Positions 1 to 9,303 are shown, counted from the first letter of the stretch. The stretch: DNA of 64,000 bases from Hyphomicrobiales bacterium (GCA_017305535.1 JAFKKN010000011.1:1-64000); one strand, 5' to 3'. Notes: generated by a model from the letters alone, not told the origin. Made by a program: numbers and translations.

Positions 1-381
1 TATCTGGAGCAGGGCAACGGCGCGGCCGACAGTTTTGCGCTCGGCTATGCGGGACATGACGTCACCGCGACGCGTAGCGAACTCGGCCTGCGGCTCGACC
101 GCACCACGGTGCTGGGCGACACGCTGTTGACGTTGCGCGGCCGTGCCGCGTGGGCGCACAACTTCGACACCGCGCGTAACGCCGCCGCGACGTTCCAGGC
201 GCTGCCGGGCTCCGGCTTCCTCGTCAACGGCGCGGCGACGGCGCCCGACGCCGCGCTCGTCACCGCCGGCGCCGAGGTCGCCTGGCGCAACGGCTTCGCG
301 CTCGCTGCGTCTTTCGAGGGCGAGTTCTCCAACAACGTCACCACCTACACCGGAAAGGGGACGCTCAGATACGCGTGGTGA
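1..381 (+). CDS. Autotransporter beta-barrel domain, C-terminal end (partial)
   Basis: The frame is open from the first base of the window and stops at 379-381, so this is the tail of a gene that begins upstream. The 126 visible residues alternate polar and apolar residues like outer-membrane strands (for example TLLTLRGRAAWAHNF and VAWRNGFALAASFEGEF). They end in LRYAW, the terminal aromatic signature recognised by the BAM machinery. This is the pattern of the autotransporter (type V secretion) translocator barrel that carries an N-terminal passenger across the outer membrane. The passenger cannot be seen, so its function is unknown. No following gene shares its reading direction closely; an IS5 remnant lies 117 bp downstream. 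Confidence 0.8.
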   Translation, partial: YLEQGNGAADSFALGYAGHDVTATRSELGLRLDRTTVLGDTLLTLRGRAAWAHNFDTARNAAATFQALPGSGFLVNGAATAPDAALVTAGAEVAWRNGFALAASFEGEFSNNVTTYTGKGTLRYAW

Positions 382-497
382 GAAGAGCGAAATATCTGAT
401 GACGTGAGCACCGGCCGGCGCTGGCGCGTCAGGCCAACCGCTCAAGTGCCTTTGCCGTCTGGCTTTTGAGCGGTCGATGCAGCCTCTCACACCATTG

Positions 498-822
498 AGC
501 GACCACAAGGGGCGCGTCTGGTGCTTGACGCTCTGCCGCCCGCTTCTGCACTGATCGCAGATCACGGCTACGACTCCAATTGGAGTCCGCGCTGTCCTGA
601 AAGCCAAGGGCATGGAAGTCTGCAGACCGCTCACCAGAAGCCGAAAGCAGTCGCGTCCTTACGACACAAGGGCCTCTATCGTTCGCGTCACAAGATCCAA
701 ATTTGTTCGCCAAGCTCAAGGATTGGGGACGGATCGCTACACGCCACGACCGATGCACCCACACCTTCTTCTCAATTATCTGCGTCTCTGCCGCTGTCGC
801 ATTCTAACTCAATCAATGAGCC
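498..822 (+). pseudogene. Decayed IS5-family transposase, C-terminal remnant
   Basis: Reading across at least two frames gives the recognisable C-terminal half of an IS5-family (IS427-like) DDE transposase. Visible pieces are ARLVLDALPPASALIADHGY, then a shifted AVLKAKGMEVC, then LYRSRHKI, FAKLKDWGRIATRHDRCTHT and FFSIICVSAAVAF followed by a stop. The order and spacing match intact relatives, in which these blocks are continuous. There is no start codon, no N-terminal half, and frameshifts interrupt the frame, so it is not functional. No terminal inverted repeats were recognised. It marks an old insertion between the autotransporter and the GntR module. Confidence 0.75.
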
Positions 823-837
823 CTGACATGAAACTCC

Positions 838-1584
838 TCAGCCACGAAGATTGATCGCGGCCGCAAGACGGCCTCGAGTATAGGCCGCTAACTCATTCAA
901 TGCATCGATGGCGATGGTCTTCTTGCGATCCGAAATCGCGGTGAAGATTCGTTTATGAAACGAAACGATCTCTTGCCGTTCGCGGACGCGGAATATGATC
1001 ATGTTGCTAATCGGCTGGAGTCCCTCGATGACTGAATGCATGAGAAATCGCATCAGGGTATTTGCGCTCGCATCCACAATGGCGCGATGAAAGCGAACAT
1101 CGGAATCACAAAACTCCTCGTCCGTAAGGTTCACCTTCTTCTGCAACTCAAGCTCGGCCCGCATGATTTCCAACTGATCGTTGGTCCGGTGTTCGCATGC
1201 CAGCTTCACGCAAACCGACTCGAGCTCCAGCCGCGCGGTAACGATCTGGTCGACGTTGATATCGCCGACGGCGACCATAAGCGTAGTGGAGTTGGCAAGT
1301 GAACGCCCCGCTTCAGGAAGGCCCGGGGTAGTGACGAAGTTGCCACCCGTCGGGCCACGACGGGATCTGATCAGATGTTGAGCCGCCAAGCGCTTCAAAG
1401 CTTCGCGTATCGTCGGGCGCGAAACGTTGAATTTCGCAGCCAACTCGTCCTCTGACGGCAGCCGGACATCAACTTTGAGTTTGCCTTGCAGGATGGCGGA
1501 TCGAATATTTTCCGCAATTTGCTTGGCCGCGCTCGCAGTTACGACGTCGCCCAAGTCGAGATCGGGCTTCTTCGCGTTCGTCAC
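838..1584 (-). CDS. GntR-family transcriptional regulator, FadR/FCD type
   Basis: The 248-residue protein has an N-terminal winged helix (about residues 12-80; LPSEDELAAKFNVSRPTIRE is the recognition region) and an all-helical FCD effector domain (about 95-235). The FCD domain contains the metal/ligand residues expected in FadR-like GntR proteins (D in CDSDVRFHRAIVDAS, H in FHKRI). FCD regulators usually sense carboxylic acids or acyl-CoAs and most often repress a divergent catabolic operon. This gene is divergent from the acyl-CoA module starting at 1786, which fits that role. The start is GTG at 1584 with GGAGA upstream. A perfect inverted repeat at 1664-1680 is the likely operator. Confidence 0.9.
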   Translation of the reverse strand: MTNAKKPDLDLGDVVTASAAKQIAENIRSAILQGKLKVDVRLPSEDELAAKFNVSRPTIREALKRLAAQHLIRSRRGPTGGNFVTTPGLPEAGRSLANSTTLMVAVGDINVDQIVTARLELESVCVKLACEHRTNDQLEIMRAELELQKKVNLTDEEFCDSDVRFHRAIVDASANTLMRFLMHSVIEGLQPISNMIIFRVRERQEIVSFHKRIFTAISDRKKTIAIDALNELAAYTRGRLAAAINLRG

Positions 1585-1663
1585 TTCGCTGATTCTCCAC
1601 TGAATTTGACTTTACGAGTACCGGTAAGCAGTTCATTCGACAAGCGTATAACTCACTTAAGAA

Positions 1664-1680
1664 TATTTGTTTGACAAATA
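1664..1680. promoter_or_regulatory. Candidate GntR operator overlapping a -35 box
   Basis: TATTTGT-TTG-ACAAATA is a perfect 7-bp inverted repeat around a 3-bp centre, in the divergent region between the GntR gene and the acyl-CoA module. It overlaps TTGACA (1671-1676), a consensus -35 hexamer on the plus strand, and a second TTGAC follows at 1686-1690. A palindrome of this size on a -35 box is what a repressing FCD-GntR dimer would need. Binding by this GntR protein is inferred from position only. Confidence 0.5.
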
Positions 1681-1785
1681 GTAATTTGACGATAGGTTCC
1701 TCTCACAAAATCTAACTTCAATGAAATGTCCGGCTATTGCGGCGCCGTGTCTCGACGGTGCGCGGCTGCGTGGGAGGAGACAGAT

Positions 1786-3027
1786 ATGGTCGACATCGTT
1801 CCAATTGGCGAACTCCCGCCGGTGGGAGTTGTGCCTGTGCGAATGCAGGCGCAGGTCATCCGCAGTTCTCGACTAGGAGATCCTGCCAAGGCATTTCAAA
1901 TCGAGGAAATCGAAACGCCGAAGCCGAAAAAGAAGGAGGTCTTGGTCGCGGTTATGGCCGCGGGCCTCAACTTCAATAACGTTTGGGCCGCTCGCGGCGT
2001 TCCGATCGACGTGATCGCAGCCCGCAAGGCGCAGGGGTCTCTTCACGATTTCCACATCGGGGGAAGCGATGCCTCCGGCATAGTCTACGCGGTGGGAGAA
2101 GGGGTGGCGAACGTCAAGGTCGGTGACGAGGTCGTTATCCATCCAGGTTTTTGGGATCCGAACGATCCGCACGTTCTTGCCGGCCGCGATCCCATGCTCG
2201 CCGGCAGCGCGCAGATCTGGGGATACAACACAAACTTCGGATCGTTTGCGCAGTTCTGCATCGCTTACGATCACCAAATTCTCCCCAAGGCCAAACGTCT
2301 CACTTGGGAGCAAGCTGCTGCTCCGACCTTGGTAGGCACCACGGCTTACCGAATGCTCCACGGTTGGAGAGGGCACACGGTGCAAAAGGGCGACGTGGTC
2401 TTGGTATGGGGCGGCTCCGGCGGCGTTGGATCTCAAGCAATTCAGATCGCCAAAGAAGCAGGTGCTTTGCCAATCGCTGTCGTCTCTGACGCGAAGAAGG
2501 GTGAGTACTGCAAATCGCTCGGTGCCGTCGGCTTCATCGACCGCCGCGAATTCAACCATTGGGGTCAGCCCCCACATTGGACCGACGAAAAAGGGCAGAA
2601 GGCATGGACGGCGCAAGCGCGCGCCTTCGGCAAGAAAATCTGGGATATCCTTGGTGAAAAGCGCAGCCCGCAAATCGTGCTCGAACACCCTGGGGAAGAC
2701 ACGATCCCTACCTCGATCTTTGTGTGCGACGCCGGCGGCATGGTGGTGATTTGCGCCGGGACAACCGGCTATTCGGCGGTCGTGGACCTCCGATACCACT
2801 GGGTTCGCCAAAAGCGATTGCAAGGTTCCCACGGCACCAACACCGATCAAGCCAGAGCTTACAACGAGCTCGTGATAGCTAACCGAATAGATCCTTGCAT
2901 GGGAGAGGTGCGCTCCTTCGATCAAGTCGGCCAAGCCCACCAAGACATGATGAACGGCAAGCTCGCTCACGGCAACACGACCATTTTGGTGGGAGCTCCG
3001 AAGCCAGGCCTCGGGGCGTCAGCCTGA
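1786..3027 (+). CDS. Crotonyl-CoA carboxylase/reductase-like medium-chain dehydrogenase
   Basis: The 413-residue protein belongs to the Ccr subgroup of the zinc-free medium-chain reductases. Ccr enzymes reduce enoyl-CoAs with NADPH and can add CO2 to the enolate (crotonyl-CoA to ethylmalonyl-CoA). Visible hallmarks are the N-terminal substrate region [31 protein letters not shown], the nucleotide-binding loop [11 protein letters not shown] (about 206-216) and QGSHGTN near 349. Two positions differ from characterised Ccr proteins as I know them: the Glu of the WG(Y/F)E motif is Asn148, and the residue after the QGSH histidine is Gly350 rather than Phe. Both lie near the CO2 pocket, so it may reduce without carboxylating. 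ATG 1786 is chosen over the upstream in-frame ATG at 1726 because GGGAGGAGA precedes it. Confidence 0.82.
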   Translation: MVDIVPIGELPPVGVVPVRMQAQVIRSSRLGDPAKAFQIEEIETPKPKKKEVLVAVMAAGLNFNNVWAARGVPIDVIAARKAQGSLHDFHIGGSDASGIVYAVGEGVANVKVGDEVVIHPGFWDPNDPHVLAGRDPMLAGSAQIWGYNTNFGSFAQFCIAYDHQILPKAKRLTWEQAAAPTLVGTTAYRMLHGWRGHTVQKGDVVLVWGGSGGVGSQAIQIAKEAGALPIAVVSDAKKGEYCKSLGAVGFIDRREFNHWGQPPHWTDEKGQKAWTAQARAFGKKIWDILGEKRSPQIVLEHPGEDTIPTSIFVCDAGGMVVICAGTTGYSAVVDLRYHWVRQKRLQGSHGTNTDQARAYNELVIANRIDPCMGEVRSFDQVGQAHQDMMNGKLAHGNTTILVGAPKPGLGASA

Positions 3028-3131
3028 TTGGATGGTGCGAAGTGCGCCGCCTCTATCGAGGCTGAGCCGGCTCACTCCACGAAAGAGAAATGCGGCTCTC
3101 TGTCGCTGAAATAATATCAAGGGAGGAAGAG

Positions 3132-4337
3132 ATGAAGGTTACCGCGTGTGTGCTGGCTCTCGCGTTGCTTCCGACGTGTGTCAATGCGCAGACAATGCCA
3201 ACCTTTAAGGCTGGCGTCCTTAACGACCAGGCAGGTCTGTATGCGGACATAGACGGGCCCGGCGCCGTCCTCGCTGCAAAGATGGCAGTCGAAGATTTCA
3301 AGCCAGAGAAGCATGGCTTCAAAGTAGAGGTGCTTGCGGCAGATCATCAAAACAAGGCGGATATCGGCGTCAACATCACCCGAAAATGGTTCGACATAGA
3401 TAAAGTGGATGCGGTCGTGGACGTTCCCACGTCTTCGGTGGCTCTCGCGATATCGCAGCTCGTCAAGGAGAAAGACAAGACGTTCTTGATCGATGCCGCC
3501 GGCTCTTCAGATCTCACCGGCAAGGCCTGTACCCCTAACAACGTTCACTGGACCTACGATACCTGGGCTCTTGCGAACGGTACCGCAAAAGCTGTTATCG
3601 GCAAGGGAGGCAAGAGCTGGTTCTTCCTGACGGCGGACTATGCTTTCGGTCACGCACTCGCGCGTGATGCATCAGACATCGTGAAAGCGGAGGGTGGCAC
3701 GGTCGTCGGGCAGGTATCCGCTCCGTTCCAGACATCGGACTTTTCCTCGTTTCTTCTCCAAGCTCAAAGCAGCAAGGCCCAGATCGTTGCTCTCGCGAAC
3801 TCCGGCGGCGACACCGTGACCTCGGTGAAGCAGGCACAGGAATTCGGGTTGACCGCCGGTGGTCAGAAACTCGCGGGTCTCTTGGTGTTCCTCTCCGACG
3901 TCAAGGCCATGGGGTTGCAAGTTGCTCAGGGGTTGCTGCTGACCGAGGCGTTCTATTGGGATCTCAATGACAAGACGCGCGCGTGGTCCAAGCGTTTCGC
4001 TGCCCGCAATGAGGGGCGATTTCCAACCATGAACCAAGCGGGCGTCTACGCGTCGATGTTGCATTGGATGAAGGCCATCGAGGCCATGGACAAAGACAAG
4101 GCGCGATCCGGAACGGCTGTCGTCGAAAAGATGAAGCAGATGCCGACCGAAGACGATCTTTTCGGCAAGGGATCGATCAGGAAAGACGGCCGCACCATTC
4201 ACGACATGTATTTGTTCGAAGTGAAAAAGCCGAGCGAGTCCAAGATGGACTATGACTTCTACAAGCTCGTTGCGACGATTCCCGGAGACCAGGCTTTCCG
4301 TCCGATGGACCAAGGTGGTTGCCCGCTCGTCAAGTAG
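3132..4337 (+). CDS. ABC-type periplasmic binding protein, Leu/Ile/Val family (orphan)
   Basis: This is a 401-residue type I periplasmic binding protein (Peripla_BP_6 / LivK-like). It has a signal peptide (MKVTACVLALALLPTCVNAQ) and the two-lobed fold; the N-lobe begins at FKAGVLNDQAGLYADIDG. It shares an unusual set of motifs with the proteins at 51492 and 56686: DHQNKADIG, GKACTP, FYWDLNDKTRAWSKRF and a C-terminal CPLVK. No permease or ATPase gene lies nearby, so it must use a transporter encoded elsewhere or have a sensing role. Its place between a reductase and an MFS gene suggests its ligand is the acid handled by this module. ATG 3132 follows GGGAGGAAGAG; the in-frame ATG at 3090 lacks a comparable site. 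Confidence 0.85.
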   Translation: MKVTACVLALALLPTCVNAQTMPTFKAGVLNDQAGLYADIDGPGAVLAAKMAVEDFKPEKHGFKVEVLAADHQNKADIGVNITRKWFDIDKVDAVVDVPTSSVALAISQLVKEKDKTFLIDAAGSSDLTGKACTPNNVHWTYDTWALANGTAKAVIGKGGKSWFFLTADYAFGHALARDASDIVKAEGGTVVGQVSAPFQTSDFSSFLLQAQSSKAQIVALANSGGDTVTSVKQAQEFGLTAGGQKLAGLLVFLSDVKAMGLQVAQGLLLTEAFYWDLNDKTRAWSKRFAARNEGRFPTMNQAGVYASMLHWMKAIEAMDKDKARSGTAVVEKMKQMPTEDDLFGKGSIRKDGRTIHDMYLFEVKKPSESKMDYDFYKLVATIPGDQAFRPMDQGGCPLVK

Positions 4338-4346
4338 GAGCGTCCC

Positions 4347-5546
4347 GTGATTTCTGCGCAGTCGAAGACAGTCTCGTTCGCGATACTGCTGATCGCAGAG
4401 ATTGCGGCTATGTCCACCTGGTTCGCGACGAGCGCGTCGATCAACGCAATAAAGGCCTCGTGGCATCTTTCCTTGACCCACGAGGCCATGTTGACCAACG
4501 CCGTACAAGCTGGCTTCGTTGTCGGAACGTTGGTCAGTGCGGTCCTTGCGCTTCCGGACCGAGTGGATTTGCGAAAGCTGTTTGCCGGGTCTGCACTGGT
4601 CGCCGCCGTAGCGACCTTTTCGATCGTATTCTTCGAGCCGACATCACCCGTCGTACTCCTACTCCGGTTCATCACGGGCGCGTGCATGGCCGGTGTTTAC
4701 CCCGTGGGAATGGCAATCGCATCCACCTGGGCCGCCGGGGATCTCGGTTTGCTCATTGGCCTTCTCGTTGGGGGTCTCACGTTGGGCTCTGCTGCCCCGC
4801 ACATGGTCGCCGCAGCGGATTGGAAAGTCCCCTGCGTGATGGCCGGAAGCGGTGCGTTGATCGCGGCCCTCTCGATCTGCTTTGTGAGACTCGGTCCCAA
4901 CGTCTGGGCGGCGCCCAAGTTTGAAGCCTCGCTCATTCTGCAAGGGTGGAAAAACCGCGCCGTCCGAGCTGCAAATCTCGGCTATTTCGGCCACATGTGG
5001 GAGCTCTACGCCATGTGGGCGTGGATTGGTACCTTTATCCTCGCCAGCTTCGCAAGCACCCAACAAAAGCCGCCCGTGAGCGCGAGCTTGGTGACGTTCG
5101 CGATCATCGGGTCGGGAGCGGTGGGCGCGCTGCTTGGTGGTTGGGCGGCGGACCGATGGGGGAGAACGGCCGTAACCAGTCTCTCGATGTTGGTGAGTGG
5201 CTGCTGTGCGATCCTGATCGGATTTACATTTGGTGCCGCGCCGATCGTCACCGTTCTGGTCGGCATGATCTGGGGCATATCTGTGATTGCAGACTCAGCC
5301 CAATTTTCAGCATCAGTTGCTGAACTGAGCGATGCGCCGCTGCGCGGCACGATGCTCACGCTTCAAACGAGTATCGGCTTTCTGATCACACTTGTGAGCA
5401 TTCAGGCCATGCCTTTTGTTGTTAAAATCGTCGGGTGGCATCTGGCCTTTTCTATCCTTGCGATTGGACCGTTTCTCGGCACAATCGCAATGTTACGGCT
5501 GCGTCAGATGCCTGAATCATGCAAGCTTGCCCAGGGACGCCGATAA
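4347..5546 (+). CDS. MFS transporter
   Basis: The 399-residue protein has about twelve hydrophobic segments and the MFS loop signature GGWAADRWGRTA between segments 8 and 9 (about residues 258-270). It is an inner-membrane secondary carrier. It starts at GTG 4347, 9 bp after the binding-protein stop, and is probably co-translated with it. In context it most likely imports the organic acid that the downstream acyl-CoA ligase activates, though export cannot be excluded. The substrate cannot be read from sequence. Confidence 0.85.
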   Translation: MISAQSKTVSFAILLIAEIAAMSTWFATSASINAIKASWHLSLTHEAMLTNAVQAGFVVGTLVSAVLALPDRVDLRKLFAGSALVAAVATFSIVFFEPTSPVVLLLRFITGACMAGVYPVGMAIASTWAAGDLGLLIGLLVGGLTLGSAAPHMVAAADWKVPCVMAGSGALIAALSICFVRLGPNVWAAPKFEASLILQGWKNRAVRAANLGYFGHMWELYAMWAWIGTFILASFASTQQKPPVSASLVTFAIIGSGAVGALLGGWAADRWGRTAVTSLSMLVSGCCAILIGFTFGAAPIVTVLVGMIWGISVIADSAQFSASVAELSDAPLRGTMLTLQTSIGFLITLVSIQAMPFVVKIVGWHLAFSILAIGPFLGTIAMLRLRQMPESCKLAQGRR

Positions 5547-5559
5547 ACGGAGACGGTCA

Positions 5560-6378
5560 ATGAAGCTCGAATACGTCCAGTATAAGAAGGTCGGCGCGAC
5601 GGCGCATATTATTCTCACTCGCCCCGAGCGAACCAATGCGCTCAATGGCCAAATGCTGTCGGAAATCATGACGACGATGGATGCGGCCGAAGCCGATGCC
5701 GAGGTGCGTGTGATCGTGGTGAGCGGCAGCGGAACGGCTTTCTCATCCGGCTTCGATCTCAAGGAGCAGATGGAGAAGCGCCCGACTGGTGTAACGCAGT
5801 GGCGGCCCTTGCTGCAAAAGGACTTCGACGTCGTGATGCGCTTTTGGCGAAGTCCAAAACCGACCATTGCCAGCGTGAGAGGCGCGTGTCTTGCCGGAGC
5901 GTTTGAGTTGATGATGGCGTGCGACGTCACGATTGCCAGCGAAACGGCCTTTTTCGGAGAGCCGGAACTCAAGTTTGGCGCAGGAATTGTAGTGATGATC
6001 CTGCCATGGCTGGTCGGTCCGAAAGTGGCAAAAGAAATCATTCTCACGGGAGAAGATCGAATCTCATGCGATCGCGCGTATCAGCTTGGGTTGGTCAACC
6101 GAATTGTGCCGGATGCGAAGCTTGAAGAGACTGTGAGTGGATTTGCGAAACACATCGCCGCGATCGATCCGGATTTGGTCAAGCAGACAAAGCGAGCGCT
6201 CAACAAAGCTTTTGAAATGCGTGGTCTCACGGAAGCGCTTGATGCGGCACTCGACATCGATCTTCAAATTGAGGGTGGAGGCTCTCCCGACAAGATCCAG
6301 TTCATGGAGATTGCGCGCTCGCAAGGACTAAAGGCCGCTTTGAGTTGGCGCGACAGTCGCTTTCCGGGACGCGGCTAA
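5560..6378 (+). CDS. Enoyl-CoA hydratase/isomerase family protein
   Basis: A 272-residue crotonase-fold enzyme. The oxyanion-hole segment is GTAFSSGFDLKE (about 54-65) and GACLAGAFELMMACD (about 107-121). Both glutamates used by enoyl-CoA hydratases seem present, one in AFELMM and one in FGEPELKFG. The family adds water to enoyl-CoAs, but members also isomerise, dehalogenate or cleave C-C bonds, so the reaction here is not fixed. ATG 5560 follows CGGAGACGGTCA, 13 bp after the MFS stop. The 3' end overlaps the ligase start by one base (TAATG). Confidence 0.88.
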   Translation: MKLEYVQYKKVGATAHIILTRPERTNALNGQMLSEIMTTMDAAEADAEVRVIVVSGSGTAFSSGFDLKEQMEKRPTGVTQWRPLLQKDFDVVMRFWRSPKPTIASVRGACLAGAFELMMACDVTIASETAFFGEPELKFGAGIVVMILPWLVGPKVAKEIILTGEDRISCDRAYQLGLVNRIVPDAKLEETVSGFAKHIAAIDPDLVKQTKRALNKAFEMRGLTEALDAALDIDLQIEGGGSPDKIQFMEIARSQGLKAALSWRDSRFPGRG

Positions 6379-7775
6379 TGACGGCCCGCCTCCATGATTG
6401 GATATTGACGCGGGCAGGTGATGAGGCGGCACTCGAGGGAGCCGGCGCGATATACTCGCGTGCGGCTCTCTCTCGTGAGGCCGAGCTTCTGGCCGCTAAA
6501 CTCCGGGATGCCGGAGTCGTCAGATCAGAACCGATTGTCCTTCAAATAAACAATGAGCCATCGGATGTATTCGGCTTTCTGGCTATCTGGATGGCTGGTG
6601 CAGTCGCCGTGCCGCTGCACGCCGGCGCCGCCGCATCAACCCGCGAGATGGTTGCGAGCCGAACGGGATCTCGCTTCTCGGTGGCCGCGGGGGCGGTGCT
6701 CACAATTGCGCTAGACGCTCCACCCGATCGGCCGTTGCTCAAGGATGCTGCGGTTATCGTATTCACGTCGGGCAGCACGGGTGTGCCCAAGGGCGTGGTG
6801 ATTGGGCACGAAGGCTTTATCGCGAAGCTTGAGATGCTCTCCGAGTTTTTGCCATTGACGAGCGAGGATGTCGTACTCTGCCCGCTGCAACTCACATTCA
6901 TCTTCGGAATGTGGGTGACCTTTTTGGGTCTCGCGCGTGGCGCCCGCGTCATGCTGTTGGCAAAGTTTTCCATGGATGCCGTCGGCGGATTGCTTCGTGA
7001 TTGCACGGTCCTTGCTGCTGTGCCGACGATGCTCAAGATGATCACTGCAAGCCCCAAGCCAGCCCTCTCTCGACTGCGCACCATTTTTACGGGCGGCGAG
7101 TCACTCGGACATACGCTTCCAGGCAAGCTCAAAGAGCATTTTCCGCTCGTCCAGTACTTCGATCTGTTTGGGCTGACCGAAACAGGATCGTGCGATTTCT
7201 GTCTGGCGCCGTCGCATCAGTCCGCGGGCTTGGGAACTATTGGCCATCCGCTCGCCGGTGTGGAATTCAAGCTTGTGCAGACGGAGTTTTCCCAATCGGA
7301 GAATGAGGGGGAGCTCCAGATCAAGACGCCCTCCCGTATGCTCGGCTATCTCGACGATCCGGCGCTGACGGATGCTTCATTTGATGGCGCGTTCTTCAAG
7401 ACGGGAGACTTGGCAAGAATACGCGAGGACGGGCTGGTAGAACTCGTTGGGCGATCCAAGGACATTATATCAAGAGGCGGAAATAAGATTGCCCCGCTTG
7501 AAATTGACAATGTGTTTGCCAGGCACCCGTCGATTGCTGCTGCGATGTGCTTCAGTATCCCACACCCGAATTTGGGCGAAGCATTGCACATGATGGTTGT
7601 GCCACAGCCTTCCGTCGCCATCACTGAACAGGAGCTGCGAGCTTGGGCTCTGACTAAAATCGAAAAATTTAAGATCCCAGACCAGATTCATATCGTTGAG
7701 GCGTTACCCGTTGGACGCACCGGAAAAGCGGATCGGCGGGAGGCCAGAAGTTGGGCGTTGTCCAAGCTTCATTGA
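6378..7775 (+). CDS. AMP-forming acyl-CoA ligase
   Basis: A 465-residue ANL-superfamily ligase that activates a carboxylic acid with ATP and CoA. Motifs are in order: P-loop VFTSGSTGVPKG (about 132-143), FDLFGLTETGS, TGDLARIREDGLVELVGRSK and the C-terminal catalytic-lysine motif GRTGKADRR. It is shorter than most family members (about 500-560 residues), mainly through a compact N-terminal domain. The ATG overlaps the stop of the upstream hydratase gene, indicating translational coupling. It presumably makes the CoA ester that the hydratase and the Ccr-like reductase act on. The gap to the next gene is 124 bp. Confidence 0.87.
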   Translation: MTARLHDWILTRAGDEAALEGAGAIYSRAALSREAELLAAKLRDAGVVRSEPIVLQINNEPSDVFGFLAIWMAGAVAVPLHAGAAASTREMVASRTGSRFSVAAGAVLTIALDAPPDRPLLKDAAVIVFTSGSTGVPKGVVIGHEGFIAKLEMLSEFLPLTSEDVVLCPLQLTFIFGMWVTFLGLARGARVMLLAKFSMDAVGGLLRDCTVLAAVPTMLKMITASPKPALSRLRTIFTGGESLGHTLPGKLKEHFPLVQYFDLFGLTETGSCDFCLAPSHQSAGLGTIGHPLAGVEFKLVQTEFSQSENEGELQIKTPSRMLGYLDDPALTDASFDGAFFKTGDLARIREDGLVELVGRSKDIISRGGNKIAPLEIDNVFARHPSIAAAMCFSIPHPNLGEALHMMVVPQPSVAITEQELRAWALTKIEKFKIPDQIHIVEALPVGRTGKADRREARSWALSKLH

Positions 7776-7899
7776 GAGCGTTTGTGTAACTAATCAACAG
7801 AGAGGAACACGAAGCGAATACGAGCACGGTGGGAGGCCCGCTAGGCGTAGCGGAACTGTCTCCCGGTCCAATGATGTCACATCTCTAATGGAGAGAAGC

Positions 7900-9303
7900 A
7901 TGAAGCAAAATGGGAAGGCCGTGTATGACGCGAAGTCTCGTCAAATGGCCGAACAGATGATTCTGGCGGAGAAGCGTCAACTGGCGCGACAATCCGAGGA
8001 AGATTGCGACTGCAAGGATGGGATGTTCCCGAGCCAACCAACTCCGAGTCGCCGCGGTCTTTTGTTTGCAGCTGGCTCGGTTGTCGGGGTTATTGGCGCC
8101 GCAAGTATCGCGAGGGCTGAACCGCGCAAGGCTCCGCCTGGTGCCACCTTCTATGACGTCGCGGAAGATCCGACGAAGGAGCAGGGGCGCCCGGTAGCTG
8201 GCGACGGTGGATACGGGACACGCTCTCAATTCGAGACTGAGGTTCGCGTTCGTTATCCTACTCCAAACGAGAATACCTCCTGGAGCTTTACTCCGCTCAG
8301 TGCGATGCTTGGCAATACAACGCCTTCCGGGCTTCATTTCGAGCGGCATCATGCTGGTATTCCAACCATCGATCCCGCCCGCCACAATCTGCTCATCCAT
8401 GGGATGGTCAAGAACCCGTTGACGTTTTCGGTGGCTGACATCAAGCGAATGCCGAGCGTTACCCGGAAACATTTCATCGAGTGCTCTGGAAATGGTCTGA
8501 CCGAGTGGAACAAGCCGACCCTGAAGACGGTGCAGGCGACGCACGGACTGCTCAGTACGTCGGAATGGACGGGTGTTCAATTCTCCACGTTCGCCCGGGA
8601 GACGGGTCTTTCGGATGGAGCGGCCTGGGTTCTTGCAGAGGGGGCGGACGCCGCGGTGATGACGCGCAGTATTCCTCTCGAGAAAATGTTGAAGGATGCA
8701 CTAATCGTTTATGGACAGAACGGCGAGGCTATTCGTCCGGAGCAAGGTTATCCCTTGCGCCTTCTGCTGCCGGGATATGAAGGCAATACGCATATCAAAT
8801 GGCTACGAAGGTTACAGGTTAGCGACAAGCCATTTATGACTCGCGAGGAGACGTCCAAATACACCGACCTTCTCGGAAACGGGAAGGCGCGGATGTTTAG
8901 TCTGGATATGGACGCGAAATCGGTGATCACATTCCCATCGGGAGATATGAAGCTGCCTGGCCCCGGCTTCTACAATATCGGAGGCCTAGCATGGAGTGGA
9001 CGCGGGCGCATTCAATCAGTTGATGTCTCCACCGATGCCGGGAAGACATGGTACCCGGCTCGACTGGAATCAACGCCGGAGCCCATGTGCACAGTACGCT
9101 TCAGCTTTCCCTGGATGTGGGACGGAAAGGTCGCGGTGTTGCAGAGCCGGTGCATGGACGAGACCGGTTACGTTCAGCCGACGCTCAAGCAACTGATTGC
9201 CATTCGCGGTGACAACGGACCGTTCGGGTCCGTTTATCACCTTAACGCGATCCAAAGCTGGGCGATCAACGAAGCCGGGGAGGTCAGCAATGTCCATGCT
9301 TAG
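7900..9303 (+). CDS. soxC: SoxC-type molybdenum cofactor sulfite/sulfane dehydrogenase subunit
   Basis: This 467-residue protein is of the sulfite-oxidase fold and closest in type to SoxC. SRRGLLFAAGSV (about residues 49-60) is a twin-arginine export signal, so the folded molybdoenzyme is exported to the periplasm. HFIECSGNG holds the cysteine that ligates molybdenum; the dimerisation domain follows (GLAWSGRGRIQSVDVSTDAG). SoxCD oxidises the sulfane sulfur on SoxY in the Sox system and resembles sulfite dehydrogenases. No soxXYZAB genes are present here, so a role in oxidising sulfite or another sulfur group from an organic substrate is possible. ATG 7900 is preceded by GGAGAG; upstream in-frame ATGs would place a long hydrophilic stretch before the signal. 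Confidence 0.85.
   Translation: MKQNGKAVYDAKSRQMAEQMILAEKRQLARQSEEDCDCKDGMFPSQPTPSRRGLLFAAGSVVGVIGAASIARAEPRKAPPGATFYDVAEDPTKEQGRPVAGDGGYGTRSQFETEVRVRYPTPNENTSWSFTPLSAMLGNTTPSGLHFERHHAGIPTIDPARHNLLIHGMVKNPLTFSVADIKRMPSVTRKHFIECSGNGLTEWNKPTLKTVQATHGLLSTSEWTGVQFSTFARETGLSDGAAWVLAEGADAAVMTRSIPLEKMLKDALIVYGQNGEAIRPEQGYPLRLLLPGYEGNTHIKWLRRLQVSDKPFMTREETSKYTDLLGNGKARMFSLDMDAKSVITFPSGDMKLPGPGFYNIGGLAWSGRGRIQSVDVSTDAGKTWYPARLESTPEPMCTVRFSFPWMWDGKVAVLQSRCMDETGYVQPTLKQLIAIRGDNGPFGSVYHLNAIQSWAINEAGEVSNVHA

Noticed and set aside
1873-2970. Long minus-strand open frame (365 codons) opposite the Ccr-like gene
   Set aside because: It mirrors the third-position GC bias of the plus-strand gene, has no domain pattern, and the plus strand encodes a clear enzyme.
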